A stretch of DNA of 13,299 bases. Origin: Betaproteobacteria bacterium. Lineage in GTDB: Bacteria; Pseudomonadota; Gammaproteobacteria; Burkholderiales; CAIKXV01. Location of the stretch: positions 1-13,299 of the forward strand of contig CANGUQ010000052.1 in NCBI GenBank assembly GCA_947456915.1, in the 5' to 3' direction. The notes beneath the pieces were generated by a model. That model had not been told where the DNA came from and did not search any database. It saw only the letters and a list, made by a program, of their open reading frames with translations. Positions 1 through 6,269 of the stretch are shown here, piece by piece. Numbering within the stretch: position 1 is the stretch's first letter; every line of letters begins with the position of its first letter. Made by a program: the position numbers and the translations under genes.

Positions 1-127
1 CATGCGTCCGAGGCGCCGCAGCGGGGGCATTCGTTGCAGCGCTTCGCGGGGTCGCGTTCATGGGTGGCCTCTCTTCTGCTTGGGTACACTGCGACATTCT
101 CGTTGCGACCGACAGCGGAGCCCTGCC

Positions 128-1012
128 ATGCCCTACGCCACAGCCGACGGACTGAAACTCTACTGGGAACAGACCGGCAGCGGTATTCCGATGGTGTTCG
201 TGCACGAGTTCGCCGGCGATCTGCGCAGCTGGGAGCCGCAGGTGCGGTTCTTCTCCCGCCGCTACCGCTGCATCACCTACAACGCCCGCGGCTACCCGCC
301 CTCGGACGTGTCGACGAGCTTCGAGCAGCACTCTCAGGAGCAGGCGGCCGACGACATCCTCGTGGTGATGAAGGCAGCCGGGGTCGAGCGTGCGCACATC
401 GTGGGGCTGTCGATGGGCGGCTACGCGGCACTGCACTTCGGTCTGCGTCATCCGCAGCACGCGCTGTCGCTGACGGTGGCCGGGGCCGGCTTCGGCTCCG
501 ACCCCGACAAGCGCGCGCAGTTCCACGCCGACACCGATGCGTTCGCGCAGCGGCTGGAGACGCTGGGCATGGCCGAGGGCATCAAGGACTACGCGGTCGG
601 GCCGGCGCGCGTGCAGCATCTGAACAAGGATCCGCGCGGATTCGCCGAGTTCCACCAGCAGTTTGCCGGGCACGACGCGCGCGGCTCGGCGAACACGCTG
701 CGCGGTTTCATGCGCCGGCGCGACGCGATCCAGAGCCTTGAGCCGGGGCTGCGCAAGATGGCGGTACCGACCCACGTGATCACCGGCGACGAGGACGACA
801 ACTGCCTCGAACCGGGGATCTGGATGAAGCGCACGATTCCCGGTTGCGGGCTCACCGTGATGTGCAACACCGGGCACGCCGTCAATCTGGAGGAGCCAGA
901 CTGCTTCAACCGGCTCGTGCTGGACTTCGTCACGCTGGTCGACGGCGGGCGCTGGCAGCCGCGCGATCCGCGGTCCTACGGCAAGTCGACGCTGTCGAAC
1001 AGGGCGGATTGA
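128..1012 (+). CDS. Alpha/beta hydrolase-fold protein
   Basis: A 294-residue alpha/beta hydrolase, probably cytoplasmic since no signal peptide is seen. The fold is shown by the strand and oxyanion-loop stretch FVHEFAGD (residues 24-31, HE in place of the common HG), the nucleophile elbow GLSMGG with Ser95, an acidic loop GDEDD near residue 221 for the catalytic Asp, and NTGH with His250 as catalytic base. The length fits the family of esterases, lactonases, C-C hydrolases and haloperoxidase-like enzymes. The ATG at 128 is chosen because CGGAG lies about 8 bases upstream and the fold starts directly after it; the open frame continues upstream but with no family-like sequence. It is 46 bp ahead of the 2OG dioxygenase, so the two are probably co-transcribed. 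The substrate cannot be read from sequence; enol-lactone or ester hydrolysis in a catabolic pathway is a guess from context. Confidence 0.88.
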   Translation: MPYATADGLKLYWEQTGSGIPMVFVHEFAGDLRSWEPQVRFFSRRYRCITYNARGYPPSDVSTSFEQHSQEQAADDILVVMKAAGVERAHIVGLSMGGYAALHFGLRHPQHALSLTVAGAGFGSDPDKRAQFHADTDAFAQRLETLGMAEGIKDYAVGPARVQHLNKDPRGFAEFHQQFAGHDARGSANTLRGFMRRRDAIQSLEPGLRKMAVPTHVITGDEDDNCLEPGIWMKRTIPGCGLTVMCNTGHAVNLEEPDCFNRLVLDFVTLVDGGRWQPRDPRSYGKSTLSNRAD

Positions 1013-1058
1013 CGTGGGTACGATGGGGGAAGGGCAGGCGCCGGGGAAGGCTGGCTGA

Positions 1059-2123
1059 GTGGATGCGCCCGCGGGAGGCGCCAGGGTCACGCGCGACACT
1101 GCGGGCGCGCGTGCCGCAGCGCCGTCGTCGCTGCTCACGCGCACACTGACCGGTCGCGGCGTCTGGCACGGCGCCGAACTGGCAGGCGGGCCGCGCGACT
1201 GGGTGTGGCAGCTCGCTCCCGATACGCTCGCCGACATCGATCGTGCGTTAGACGCAGTCAAGCGCAGCGGCAAGGCGTTGACCGCGGTCACGCGCGAGGA
1301 CTTCGCGTTGCCGTCGCTCAGCGCCGAGTTCGCACGCATCGCCGATGAACTGGAGAACGGGCGCGGCTTCGCGCAGATCCGCGGACTGGATGCCCGTCGC
1401 TACGACGCCGATGACCTCGCGCTGATCTTCTGGGGGGTGTCGACGCATCTGGGGCGTGCGATCTCGCAGAACGCGCAGGGTGATCTGCTCGGCCATGTGC
1501 GCGACGAGGGCCGCGACATGGCCGACGGGCGCACGCGCCTGTATCAGACGAATCTGCGCCAGCGCTTTCACACCGACATCGGCGCCGACGTGGTCGGGCT
1601 GTGCTGCGTGCGACCGGCGCGCGAGGGCGGCGTGAGCATGATCGCCAGCTCGGCGGCGATCCACAACGCGCTGCTCGAGCGTGCGCCGTGGTATCTCGGT
1701 GCGCTTTACAACCGCTTCAAGCTCGACTGGCGCGGCGAGCAGCCTGCGGGGGAGCCCGGCTGGTACAGCGAGCCCGTGTTTGCATGGCACGAAGGACGAT
1801 TGTCATGCCGGTTCTCGGCGACGCTGATCGACAGTGCGCAGCGCCTGACCGGCGAGCCGCTGACGGCCGTGCAGCGCGAGGCGCTGGCGATGGTCGAGGC
1901 GCTGGCCGAGGAGTTCAGCCTGTGTGTCGATTTCGCGCCCGGCGATCTGCAGTACATCAGCAACTACATGGTGCTGCACGATCGCTCGGCATTCGTCGAC
2001 GATCCTGCGTGGCGACGGCATCTGTATCGAATCTGGCTGACCACGCCCGGGGCGCGCTCGCTGCCGCCGCAGTGGAGCCGCAGCACGGTTCGCGGCGGCA
2101 TTGCTGCCCGCGCGCCGTCCTGA
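1059..2123 (+). CDS. TauD/TfdA-family 2-oxoglutarate-dependent Fe(II) dioxygenase
   Basis: A 354-residue member of the TauD/TfdA family, which couples oxidative decarboxylation of 2-oxoglutarate to hydroxylation of a substrate. The facial triad is visible: HTD at His171-Asp173 (context FHTDIGAD) and a distal His307 (VLHDRSAF), followed by Arg324 in RHLYRIWL, the residue that normally binds the 2-oxoglutarate carboxylate. The start is GTG at 1059 with GGGGAAGG about 8 bases upstream. The first roughly 30 residues are Ala/Arg-rich and not family-like, so a later start is possible. It lies between an alpha/beta hydrolase (46-bp gap) and a Bug receptor (28-bp gap), consistent with an operon for uptake and oxidation of a small acid. 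The substrate is unknown; taurine, 2,4-D and similar assignments are not justified from the sequence. Confidence 0.88.
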   Translation: MDAPAGGARVTRDTAGARAAAPSSLLTRTLTGRGVWHGAELAGGPRDWVWQLAPDTLADIDRALDAVKRSGKALTAVTREDFALPSLSAEFARIADELENGRGFAQIRGLDARRYDADDLALIFWGVSTHLGRAISQNAQGDLLGHVRDEGRDMADGRTRLYQTNLRQRFHTDIGADVVGLCCVRPAREGGVSMIASSAAIHNALLERAPWYLGALYNRFKLDWRGEQPAGEPGWYSEPVFAWHEGRLSCRFSATLIDSAQRLTGEPLTAVQREALAMVEALAEEFSLCVDFAPGDLQYISNYMVLHDRSAFVDDPAWRRHLYRIWLTTPGARSLPPQWSRSTVRGGIAARAPS

Positions 2124-2151
2124 CCGCGTTTCGCAACGACCGAGGAAGCCA

Positions 2152-3327
2152 ATGTTCCGCCGCGAATCCACACGGCCCGCTCGTCCCGCTCTTCCGGCGC
2201 ACTGCCCGCACAGCCAGCCCCCTGCCCGAAAAAGGGGCCAGGCCCCTTTTCGGGAAAAAGGGGGAAAAGGGGGAAAAGGGGCCTGGCCCCTTTTTCGGCC
2301 CCTTTTTCGCGAGGATGCTGGCCGCGCTCTCGGGAAAAGGGGCCTGGCCCCTTTTTCGGTGTCGGGGGTGTGCGCGGCGCTGCTCTTGGTGGGCATGATG
2401 TGGGCGCCTGCGGTGGCGGCGCAGAGCTGGCCAGCCAAGTCGGTGCGTTTCGTGCTCGGGTTTCCGCCGGGCGGAGGGTCCGACATCCTCGGGCGGATCG
2501 TTGCGGCGCGCATGCAGGACTTTCTCGGTCAGCCGGTGGTGATCGACAATCGTCCCGGCGCCTCCGGCAACATCGCGGCCGAGATCGTCGCCAAGGCCGC
2601 GCCCGACGGCTACACGATCTATCTGGCGCAGATCGCCGCGGTGGCAATCTCGCCGTCGCTGTTCCCGAAGCTCGCCTACGATCCGCTGCGCGATCTGGCG
2701 CCGATCTCGCTGATCGCCGCCGGGCCGAACCTGCTCGTCGTGCATCCCGCGCTGCCGGTGAAGAACGTGAAGGACCTGATCGCGCTCGCGCGGGCGCAAC
2801 CCGGCCAGATGAACTACGCGTCGGTCGGCCCGGGCAGTATCCAGCATCTGGCCGGCGAGTCGTTCAATCTCGCGGCGAACGTGAAGACCGTGCACATCGC
2901 CTACAAGGGCAGTTCGCCCGCGGGCATCGACCTGATGGCGGGTCAGGTCTCGTTCATGTTCGACTCCACTCCGCCGGTGATGAGCTTTGTCAAGAGCGGC
3001 CGCATGCGCGCACTCGCGGTGACCACGGCACAGCGCTCGCCGCTGCTGCCGGACGTGCCGACGGTGGCCGAGTCCGGGCTGCCCGGATTCGATTTCTCGA
3101 CCTGGTGGGGGCTGATGGCGCCCGCGGGCACTGCACGTCCGATCGTCGATCGGCTCAATGCCGAGCTGGCGCGCACGCTGAAGCTTCCCGACGTGCGCGA
3201 GCGCATCGAGAGCGTCGGCGCCGAGCCGCGCCACACCTCGCCAGAGGAATTCGCCGCGCTGATCAGGTCGGAACTTGCCCGCTGGGCGAAAGTGATCAAG
3301 GCGGCGGACGTCAAGGTCGATCAGTAG
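2152..3327 (+). CDS. Bug/TctC-family tripartite tricarboxylate receptor with repeat-encoded N-terminal extension
   Basis: Periplasmic substrate-binding protein of the Bug (TctC) family, which binds carboxylated solutes for tripartite tricarboxylate transport or sensing. The mature part is typical: SWPAKSVRFVLGFPPGGGSD at its start, VIDNRPGASGNIAAE, AAPDGYTIYL, and near the end FSTWWGLMAPAGTARPIV. From the ATG at 2152 (GAGGAAG just upstream) it would be 391 residues, against about 320-330 for the family. The excess is at the N-terminus: residues about 25-70 are encoded by a palindromic repeat cluster and read as basic motifs (KRGQAPF, KGAWPLF, KRGLAPF). They precede a normal hydrophobic core (VCAALLLVGMMW) and an AVAA/QS-like cleavage site near residue 90. 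Whether the extended signal peptide works, or translation starts at the in-frame GTG codons at 2359 or 2368 next to the core, is open. No TctA/TctB genes are adjacent. Confidence 0.85.
   Translation: MFRRESTRPARPALPAHCPHSQPPARKRGQAPFREKGGKGGKGAWPLFRPLFREDAGRALGKRGLAPFSVSGVCAALLLVGMMWAPAVAAQSWPAKSVRFVLGFPPGGGSDILGRIVAARMQDFLGQPVVIDNRPGASGNIAAEIVAKAAPDGYTIYLAQIAAVAISPSLFPKLAYDPLRDLAPISLIAAGPNLLVVHPALPVKNVKDLIALARAQPGQMNYASVGPGSIQHLAGESFNLAANVKTVHIAYKGSSPAGIDLMAGQVSFMFDSTPPVMSFVKSGRMRALAVTTAQRSPLLPDVPTVAESGLPGFDFSTWWGLMAPAGTARPIVDRLNAELARTLKLPDVRERIESVGAEPRHTSPEEFAALIRSELARWAKVIKAADVKVDQ
2225..2359. repeat. Cluster of palindromic REP-like units inside the Bug reading frame
   Basis: Three palindromic units lie at 2225-2254, 2274-2295 and 2335-2356. 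Their arms are A-run plus GGGG and CCCC plus T-run around GGCCTGGCC or its complement. Units 2 and 3 share the core GGGGCCTGGCCCCTTTTT exactly; unit 1 is the opposite orientation with CCCG/CGGG outer arms. Between units 1 and 2 lie direct 9-bp repeats of AAAAGGGGG, and an extra half-arm CCCCTTTTTCG (2299-2309) follows unit 2. The whole cluster is in frame with the Bug gene and has no stop codon. A partial copy with the same 18-bp core occurs at 10401-10418. Confidence 0.9.
2252..2281 (+). other. G-quadruplex-type G-run array in 5' coding region
   Basis: Four G-runs of 3, 5, 5 and 4 bases (2252-2254, 2260-2264, 2269-2273, 2278-2281) are separated by loops of 5, 4 and 4 adenines. This satisfies the usual G3+N1-7 pattern for an intramolecular quadruplex on the coding strand, and hence also in the mRNA of the Bug gene, about 100 bases after its ATG. 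The pattern is directly visible; actual folding and any effect on expression are inference. Confidence 0.55.
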
Positions 3328-3332
3328 CGCGT

Positions 3333-3392
3333 GCCGCGGGCGGCCACGACCGCCGCGGCGCTGCGCGATGAACCCCGCGCCCGCGCGCGGGG
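3333..3392 (+). terminator. GC-rich hairpins between the Bug and enoyl-CoA hydratase genes
   Basis: Two inverted repeats follow the Bug stop codon: GCCGCGG (3333-3339) with CCGCGGC (3353-3359), and CCCCGCGC (3373-3380) with GCGCGGGG (3385-3392, 4-base loop). Neither is followed by a T-run, so they are at best a weak or factor-assisted terminator. They could equally be stabilising structure within an operon running into the hydratase gene 149 bp downstream. Confidence 0.35.
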
Positions 3393-3476
3393 CGCTGACG
3401 GATAATGGTCGGCGCTGCCCGCAGCGCGCAGCAGCGCGCGACGGCCGGCGCGCCCGCAACCCGAAGGAGAACTGCG

Positions 3477-4253
3477 ATGACCGAACCGGTCGTGCTGCTG
3501 GAGAGGCCCGCCGAGCACGTGGCGGTGGTGCGCATCAATCGCCCCGATGCGCGCAACGCGCTCAACATGGAAGTGCGCCGCCTGCTGGGCGAGCACGTGA
3601 CGGCCTGCGGCGATGATCCCGCCGTGCGCGTGGTGATCCTCGCCGGCGGCGCCAAGGCGTTCGCCGCCGGCGCGGACATTCGCGAGATGGCCGATGCCGA
3701 TCCGATCGAGATGATGCGGCGCAATTCGCTGCGGTTGTGGCAGCAGATCTCGGCGTGTCCGAAGCCGGTGATTGCCGCGGTGCGCGGCTTCGCACTCGGC
3801 GGCGGCTGCGAGCTGGCGATGCACGCCGACATCATCGTCGCCGGCGACAGCGCGAAGTTCGGTCAGCCCGAGATCCGCATCGGCATCATCCCCGGTGGCG
3901 GCGGCACGCAGCGTCTGCCTCGCGCCGTGGGCAAGTTCAAGGCGATGAAGATGCTGCTCACCGGCGATCTGGTGAGTGCGCAGGAGGCCGACGCGATGGG
4001 GCTGGTCAGCGAGGTCGTGCCCGATGCGGAGGTGGAGACGCGTGCGCTCGCGCTCGCCGCGCAGATCGCGCAGCTGCCACCGATCGCAGCCCGCCAGATC
4101 AAGGAGTGCGTGCTCGCCGGTCAGGACATGGCGCTGCCGTCCGCGCTGCTGCTCGAAGCCAAGGCGATCCAGCTCTCGTTCGCCAGCCACGACCAGAAGG
4201 AAGGCATGGCGGCGTTTCTGGACAAGCGCAAGCCCGGGTTCACCGGCCGCTGA
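3477..4253 (+). CDS. Enoyl-CoA hydratase (crotonase family)
   Basis: A 258-residue crotonase-fold enzyme, the usual length, that should add water to trans-2-enoyl-CoA thioesters in fatty- or aromatic-acid degradation. The CoA-binding and oxyanion-hole parts are seen as AAGADI (64-69) and ALGGGCELAM (106-115). Both catalytic glutamates of classical hydratases are present: Glu112 in GGGCELAM and Glu132 in FGQPEIRIG, followed by IIPGGGGTQRLPRAVG, which is nearly identical to the mitochondrial and PaaF/FadB-like consensus. The C-terminal region KEGMAAFLDKRKPGF is also classic. The ATG at 3477 has AAGGAGA 6 bases upstream. It follows the Bug gene by 149 bp on the same strand and is tail-to-tail with a thioesterase across a minisatellite. 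The motifs support true hydratase activity rather than isomerase or dehalogenase; chain-length preference is unknown. Confidence 0.93.
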   Translation: MTEPVVLLERPAEHVAVVRINRPDARNALNMEVRRLLGEHVTACGDDPAVRVVILAGGAKAFAAGADIREMADADPIEMMRRNSLRLWQQISACPKPVIAAVRGFALGGGCELAMHADIIVAGDSAKFGQPEIRIGIIPGGGGTQRLPRAVGKFKAMKMLLTGDLVSAQEADAMGLVSEVVPDAEVETRALALAAQIAQLPPIAARQIKECVLAGQDMALPSALLLEAKAIQLSFASHDQKEGMAAFLDKRKPGFTGR

Positions 4254-4326
4254 TCGCCGAGGCGGTGTCAGCTCGCTGCGAGCGAGCCGGCACCTCGCCT
4301 GTCGCGTGGCCTGGTGCGGCGCATCG

Positions 4327-4460
4327 GCGGGCCGGCGCAGCGCGAGTACAGCGAGTACAGCGAGTACAGCGAGTACAGCGAGTACAGCGAGTACAGCGAG
4401 TACAGCGGGTACAGCGAGTACAGCGGGTGCAGCGCGCGTGCGCTCCGCTCGCCGGCCCGC
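4327..4460. repeat. 11-bp perfect inverted repeat enclosing a minisatellite
   Basis: GCGGGCCGGCG (4327-4337) and its exact reverse complement CGCCGGCCCGC (4450-4460) bracket the tandem array. The pair sits between the stop codons of convergent genes (4253 and 4469), where a bidirectional terminator would be expected, but the loop of about 112 bases is very long and there is no T-run. It could also be the boundary of an inserted element. Confidence 0.6.
4343..4432. repeat. Minisatellite: ten 9-bp tandem repeats
   Basis: Ten uninterrupted copies of a 9-bp unit, CGAGTACAG. Units 1-7 and 9 are identical; unit 8 is CGGGTACAG and unit 10 is CGGGTGCAG, so divergence is at one edge, as expected for slippage-driven arrays. 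The period is a multiple of three, so it stays open in several frames on both strands and creates spurious ORFs (Ser-Glu-Tyr repeats on plus, Val-Leu-Ala repeats on minus). It lies in the convergent gap between the hydratase and the thioesterase, not in a credible gene. Confidence 0.95.
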
Positions 4461-4468
4461 TGCTTGCA

Positions 4469-4876
4469 CTACTTCTTCAGCGCCGCGAGCTTCGCCTTGA
4501 TCCGCTCGTCATAGCGTTGCGGGTCGACGATGAAACGGTCGTGCTCGCCTTCGCCGACCGTGTCCACCTCGTCGAACACCGTGAAACGGAACGCGAGCCG
4601 CCGTCGGTCGATCTCGACCAGTTCCAGCTCGGCGCGTACCGCCTGCCCGGGGAACGACGGGCCGAGATGGCGGATGTTGACCATCGTGCCGAGCGTGCGC
4701 TGATCGGGGGCGAGGACCGGCTCGAGCGTGTGGATCGCCGCGCGTTCGACCAGCAGCACCATCGACGGGGTGGAGAAGACCGGCACGACGCCGCGCGTCA
4801 TGCACAGGTCTTCGGTCACGGTCCAGGTGAGCGAGCCCCTGAGGCCGACTGCGAGCGCTGCTGTCGATCGAGTCAT
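4469..4876 (-). CDS. FlK-type hot-dog thioesterase
   Basis: A 135-residue single hot-dog domain protein resembling the fluoroacetyl-CoA thioesterase (FlK) family, which hydrolyses acyl-CoA thioesters in the cytoplasm. The expected triad is present with the same spacing as FlK Thr42/Glu50/His76: Thr36 (VFSTPS), Glu44 (LLVERAA) and His70 (NIRHLGPS). The gap is 8 and then 26 residues in both. The conserved run TLGTMVNIRHLGPSFPGQ leads into the central helix and sheet. The start at 4876 is supported by AAAGGAG about 9 bases upstream; the open frame reaches 4939 but the extra residues are not family-like. It is the last of three spaced minus-strand genes (hydrolase, aldo/keto reductase, thioesterase). 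Real fluoroacetate detoxification is not implied: most homologues in proteobacteria are of unknown substrate. Confidence 0.82.
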   Translation of the reverse strand: MTRSTAALAVGLRGSLTWTVTEDLCMTRGVVPVFSTPSMVLLVERAAIHTLEPVLAPDQRTLGTMVNIRHLGPSFPGQAVRAELELVEIDRRRLAFRFTVFDEVDTVGEGEHDRFIVDPQRYDERIKAKLAALKK

Positions 4877-4958
4877 TGCCAGACTCCTTTCACCGGTGAC
4901 CGGCACACGGGTATTCGATATGCGACCGTGCTGGGGCACGGATGCGGGTTCGGCCAGC

Positions 4959-5033
4959 GGCCTTCAGCGCGGCGAAGGCCCGCAGCCGGCACCGACGCTT
5001 CCGGGCCGCGCGAACTGCAGGCGGGCCGGAAGC
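4959..5033 (-). terminator. Two hairpins downstream of the aldo/keto reductase
   Basis: In the 180-bp gap after the reductase stop codon are two short inverted repeats: CCGGAAGC (5026-5033) with GCTTCCGG (4997-5004), and GAAGGCC (4974-4980) with GGCCTTC (4959-4965, 8-base loop). They are placed where a terminator for the minus-strand reductase would be, but lack a T-run. The remainder of the gap shows no gene. Confidence 0.35.
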
Positions 5034-5056
5034 ACGGCGCCGCCTGCCCGCAGCGC

Positions 5057-6034
5057 TCAGATCATCACGCCCTTCAGTTGCGCCTCGGGGTAGCGCGTGC
5101 CGGCGGGCACGCCGGGCTTGAACGTCTGCGACAGTTCTTCGATCTCCGCCGCCGACAGCGCGAGTTCTGCCGCGCCGAGGTTCTCCTCGAGGTACTTGCG
5201 CCGTTTGGTGCCCGGGATCGGCACGATGAACTCGCCCTGCGCCATCACCCACGCGATCGCCACCTGCGCCGGCGTGGCCTTGTGCTCGGCGGCGATACGC
5301 TCGAGCGGGGCAAGCAGGGACAGGTTCTTCGCGATGTTCTCCGGGAAGTAGCGCGGATGCTGGCGGCGACGGTCCTTCTCGATCAGCGCATCGAGCGACT
5401 TGATCGTGGCCGACAGGAAACCGCGCCCCAGCGGAGCATAGGCCATGTATCCCACACCCAGTTCCCGGCACGCAGCGATCAGGCCGCCGGCTTCGGCATC
5501 GCGCGACCACAGCGAGTACTCGGTCTCGCAGGCGTCGATGGTGGCGACCTTCATCGCGCGCCGGAGCGTGTCCGGACCGGCTTCGGACAGCACGAGGTAA
5601 CGTACCTTGCCCTGCTCCTGCAGCCGCTTCATCGCACCGACGGTGTCCTCGATCGGCACCTGCGGATCGACGCGGTGCAGGCCGTAGAGATCGATCTCGT
5701 CGACACCCAGTCGCTTCAGGCTCTTGTCGCACGCTTCCATCGCGTACTCGGGTCGGCCGTTGACGCCGCCCCCGCCCATCAGGTTGCCGAACTTCGTGCA
5801 CAGCAGATACCGGTTGCGCTGGCCGGCGATCGCCTTGGCCACGAGTTCCTCGTTCACGCCGTTGCCGTAGGCATCCGAGGTGACCAGCAGGTTGCATCCC
5901 AGATCGCGCGCACGGTGCATCGTCGCGATCGACTCGGCGTCATCGGGCGTGCCGTAGGAAATGGACATGCCCATGCAACCGAGTCCGATTGCGGGGACCA
6001 GAGGGCCGTTGCTGCCGAGCTTGCGTTGTTTCAT
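5057..6034 (-). CDS. Aldo/keto reductase with a substituted catalytic Asp
   Basis: A 325-residue (beta/alpha)8 aldo/keto reductase similar to the YajO/YakC-like group, which reduces carbonyls with NADPH. Family landmarks are the N-terminal GSNGPLVPAIGLGCMGMS, EELVAKAI, KFG with Lys81, IDLYGLHRVDP with His120, VLSEAGPDTLRRA, TEYSLWSRDAE, AYAPLGRGFL and, for NADPH, VPIPGTKRRKYLEENL. Tyr56 is present. The tetrad Asp is not: the usual FFDTA..YG reads LLVTSDAYG, so Val51 stands where Asp is expected (codon 5882-5884, GTC, one base from GAC). The ATG at 6034 is preceded by AGGAGA on the minus strand. It lies 235 bp downstream of the fumarylacetoacetase-family gene and 180 bp upstream of the thioesterase. 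It could still be active, have altered chemistry, or be decaying. Confidence 0.9.
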   Translation of the reverse strand: MKQRKLGSNGPLVPAIGLGCMGMSISYGTPDDAESIATMHRARDLGCNLLVTSDAYGNGVNEELVAKAIAGQRNRYLLCTKFGNLMGGGGVNGRPEYAMEACDKSLKRLGVDEIDLYGLHRVDPQVPIEDTVGAMKRLQEQGKVRYLVLSEAGPDTLRRAMKVATIDACETEYSLWSRDAEAGGLIAACRELGVGYMAYAPLGRGFLSATIKSLDALIEKDRRRQHPRYFPENIAKNLSLLAPLERIAAEHKATPAQVAIAWVMAQGEFIVPIPGTKRRKYLEENLGAAELALSAAEIEELSQTFKPGVPAGTRYPEAQLKGVMI

Positions 6035-6171
6035 CGTCGAGTCTCCTGAGGTGCGGCGAAGGCGACTGCCGTCATGCTGTGCGACGCGGATGCGCGGCGC
6101 GAGGGAATGAACGGGGTTGGGGTGAGCGGTGCGTGCGGACGGTACCCGCCATGACACCGGCACACTCCGGC

Positions 6172-6245
6172 GCAGCAACCCGCCCGCGCCGATGCCGGTG
6201 GAACGAAGGACGAGATATGCGCGACCGGCGCTGGCGGGTTGCTGC
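6172..6245 (-). terminator. Long imperfect inverted repeat after the FAH-family gene
   Basis: GCAGCAACCCGCC (6172-6184) is the exact reverse complement of GGCGGGTTGCTGC (6233-6245). After one mismatch the stem continues with GCGCCG (6186-6191) and CGGCGC (6226-6231), giving 19 pairs in a 20-position stem with a 34-base loop. It starts 25 bases beyond the stop codon of the minus-strand hydrolase, so it would form at the 3' end of that transcript. There is no T-run, so factor-dependent termination or mRNA 3' protection is as likely as intrinsic termination. The rest of the gap 6035-6269 shows nothing gene-like. Confidence 0.5.
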
Positions 6246-6269
6246 CGCCGGCACCGGTTCCCGGGGCGG

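Noticed and set aside
1..3. A minus-strand start codon (cat) at the very edge, suggesting a divergent gene outside the window
   Set aside because: Only three bases are visible, so nothing can be supported.
2225..2359. Possible IS end or transposon remnant
   Set aside because: There is no transposase, target duplication or long terminal repeat; the symmetric short units fit REP-like palindromes better.
1957..3459. A 500-codon open frame on the minus strand opposite the Bug gene
   Set aside because: Antisense shadow with Arg/His-rich composition and no family features; the plus-strand Bug product has clear domain motifs.
4343..4432. Possible CRISPR array
   Set aside because: The units are 9 bp and contiguous with no spacers, and no cas gene is present. 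It is a tandem minisatellite.
4314..4514. A small ORF encoding Ser-Glu-Tyr repeats over the minisatellite
   Set aside because: It has no ribosome site and runs into the antisense of the thioesterase 3' end. The repeat period of nine explains its openness.
3737..6049. A 770-codon open frame on the plus strand
   Set aside because: It runs out of frame through the hydratase, crosses the minisatellite, and is antisense to the thioesterase and reductase. Its product is Arg/Ala-rich with no motif. It is kept open by GC-rich codon bias and the 9-bp repeat.
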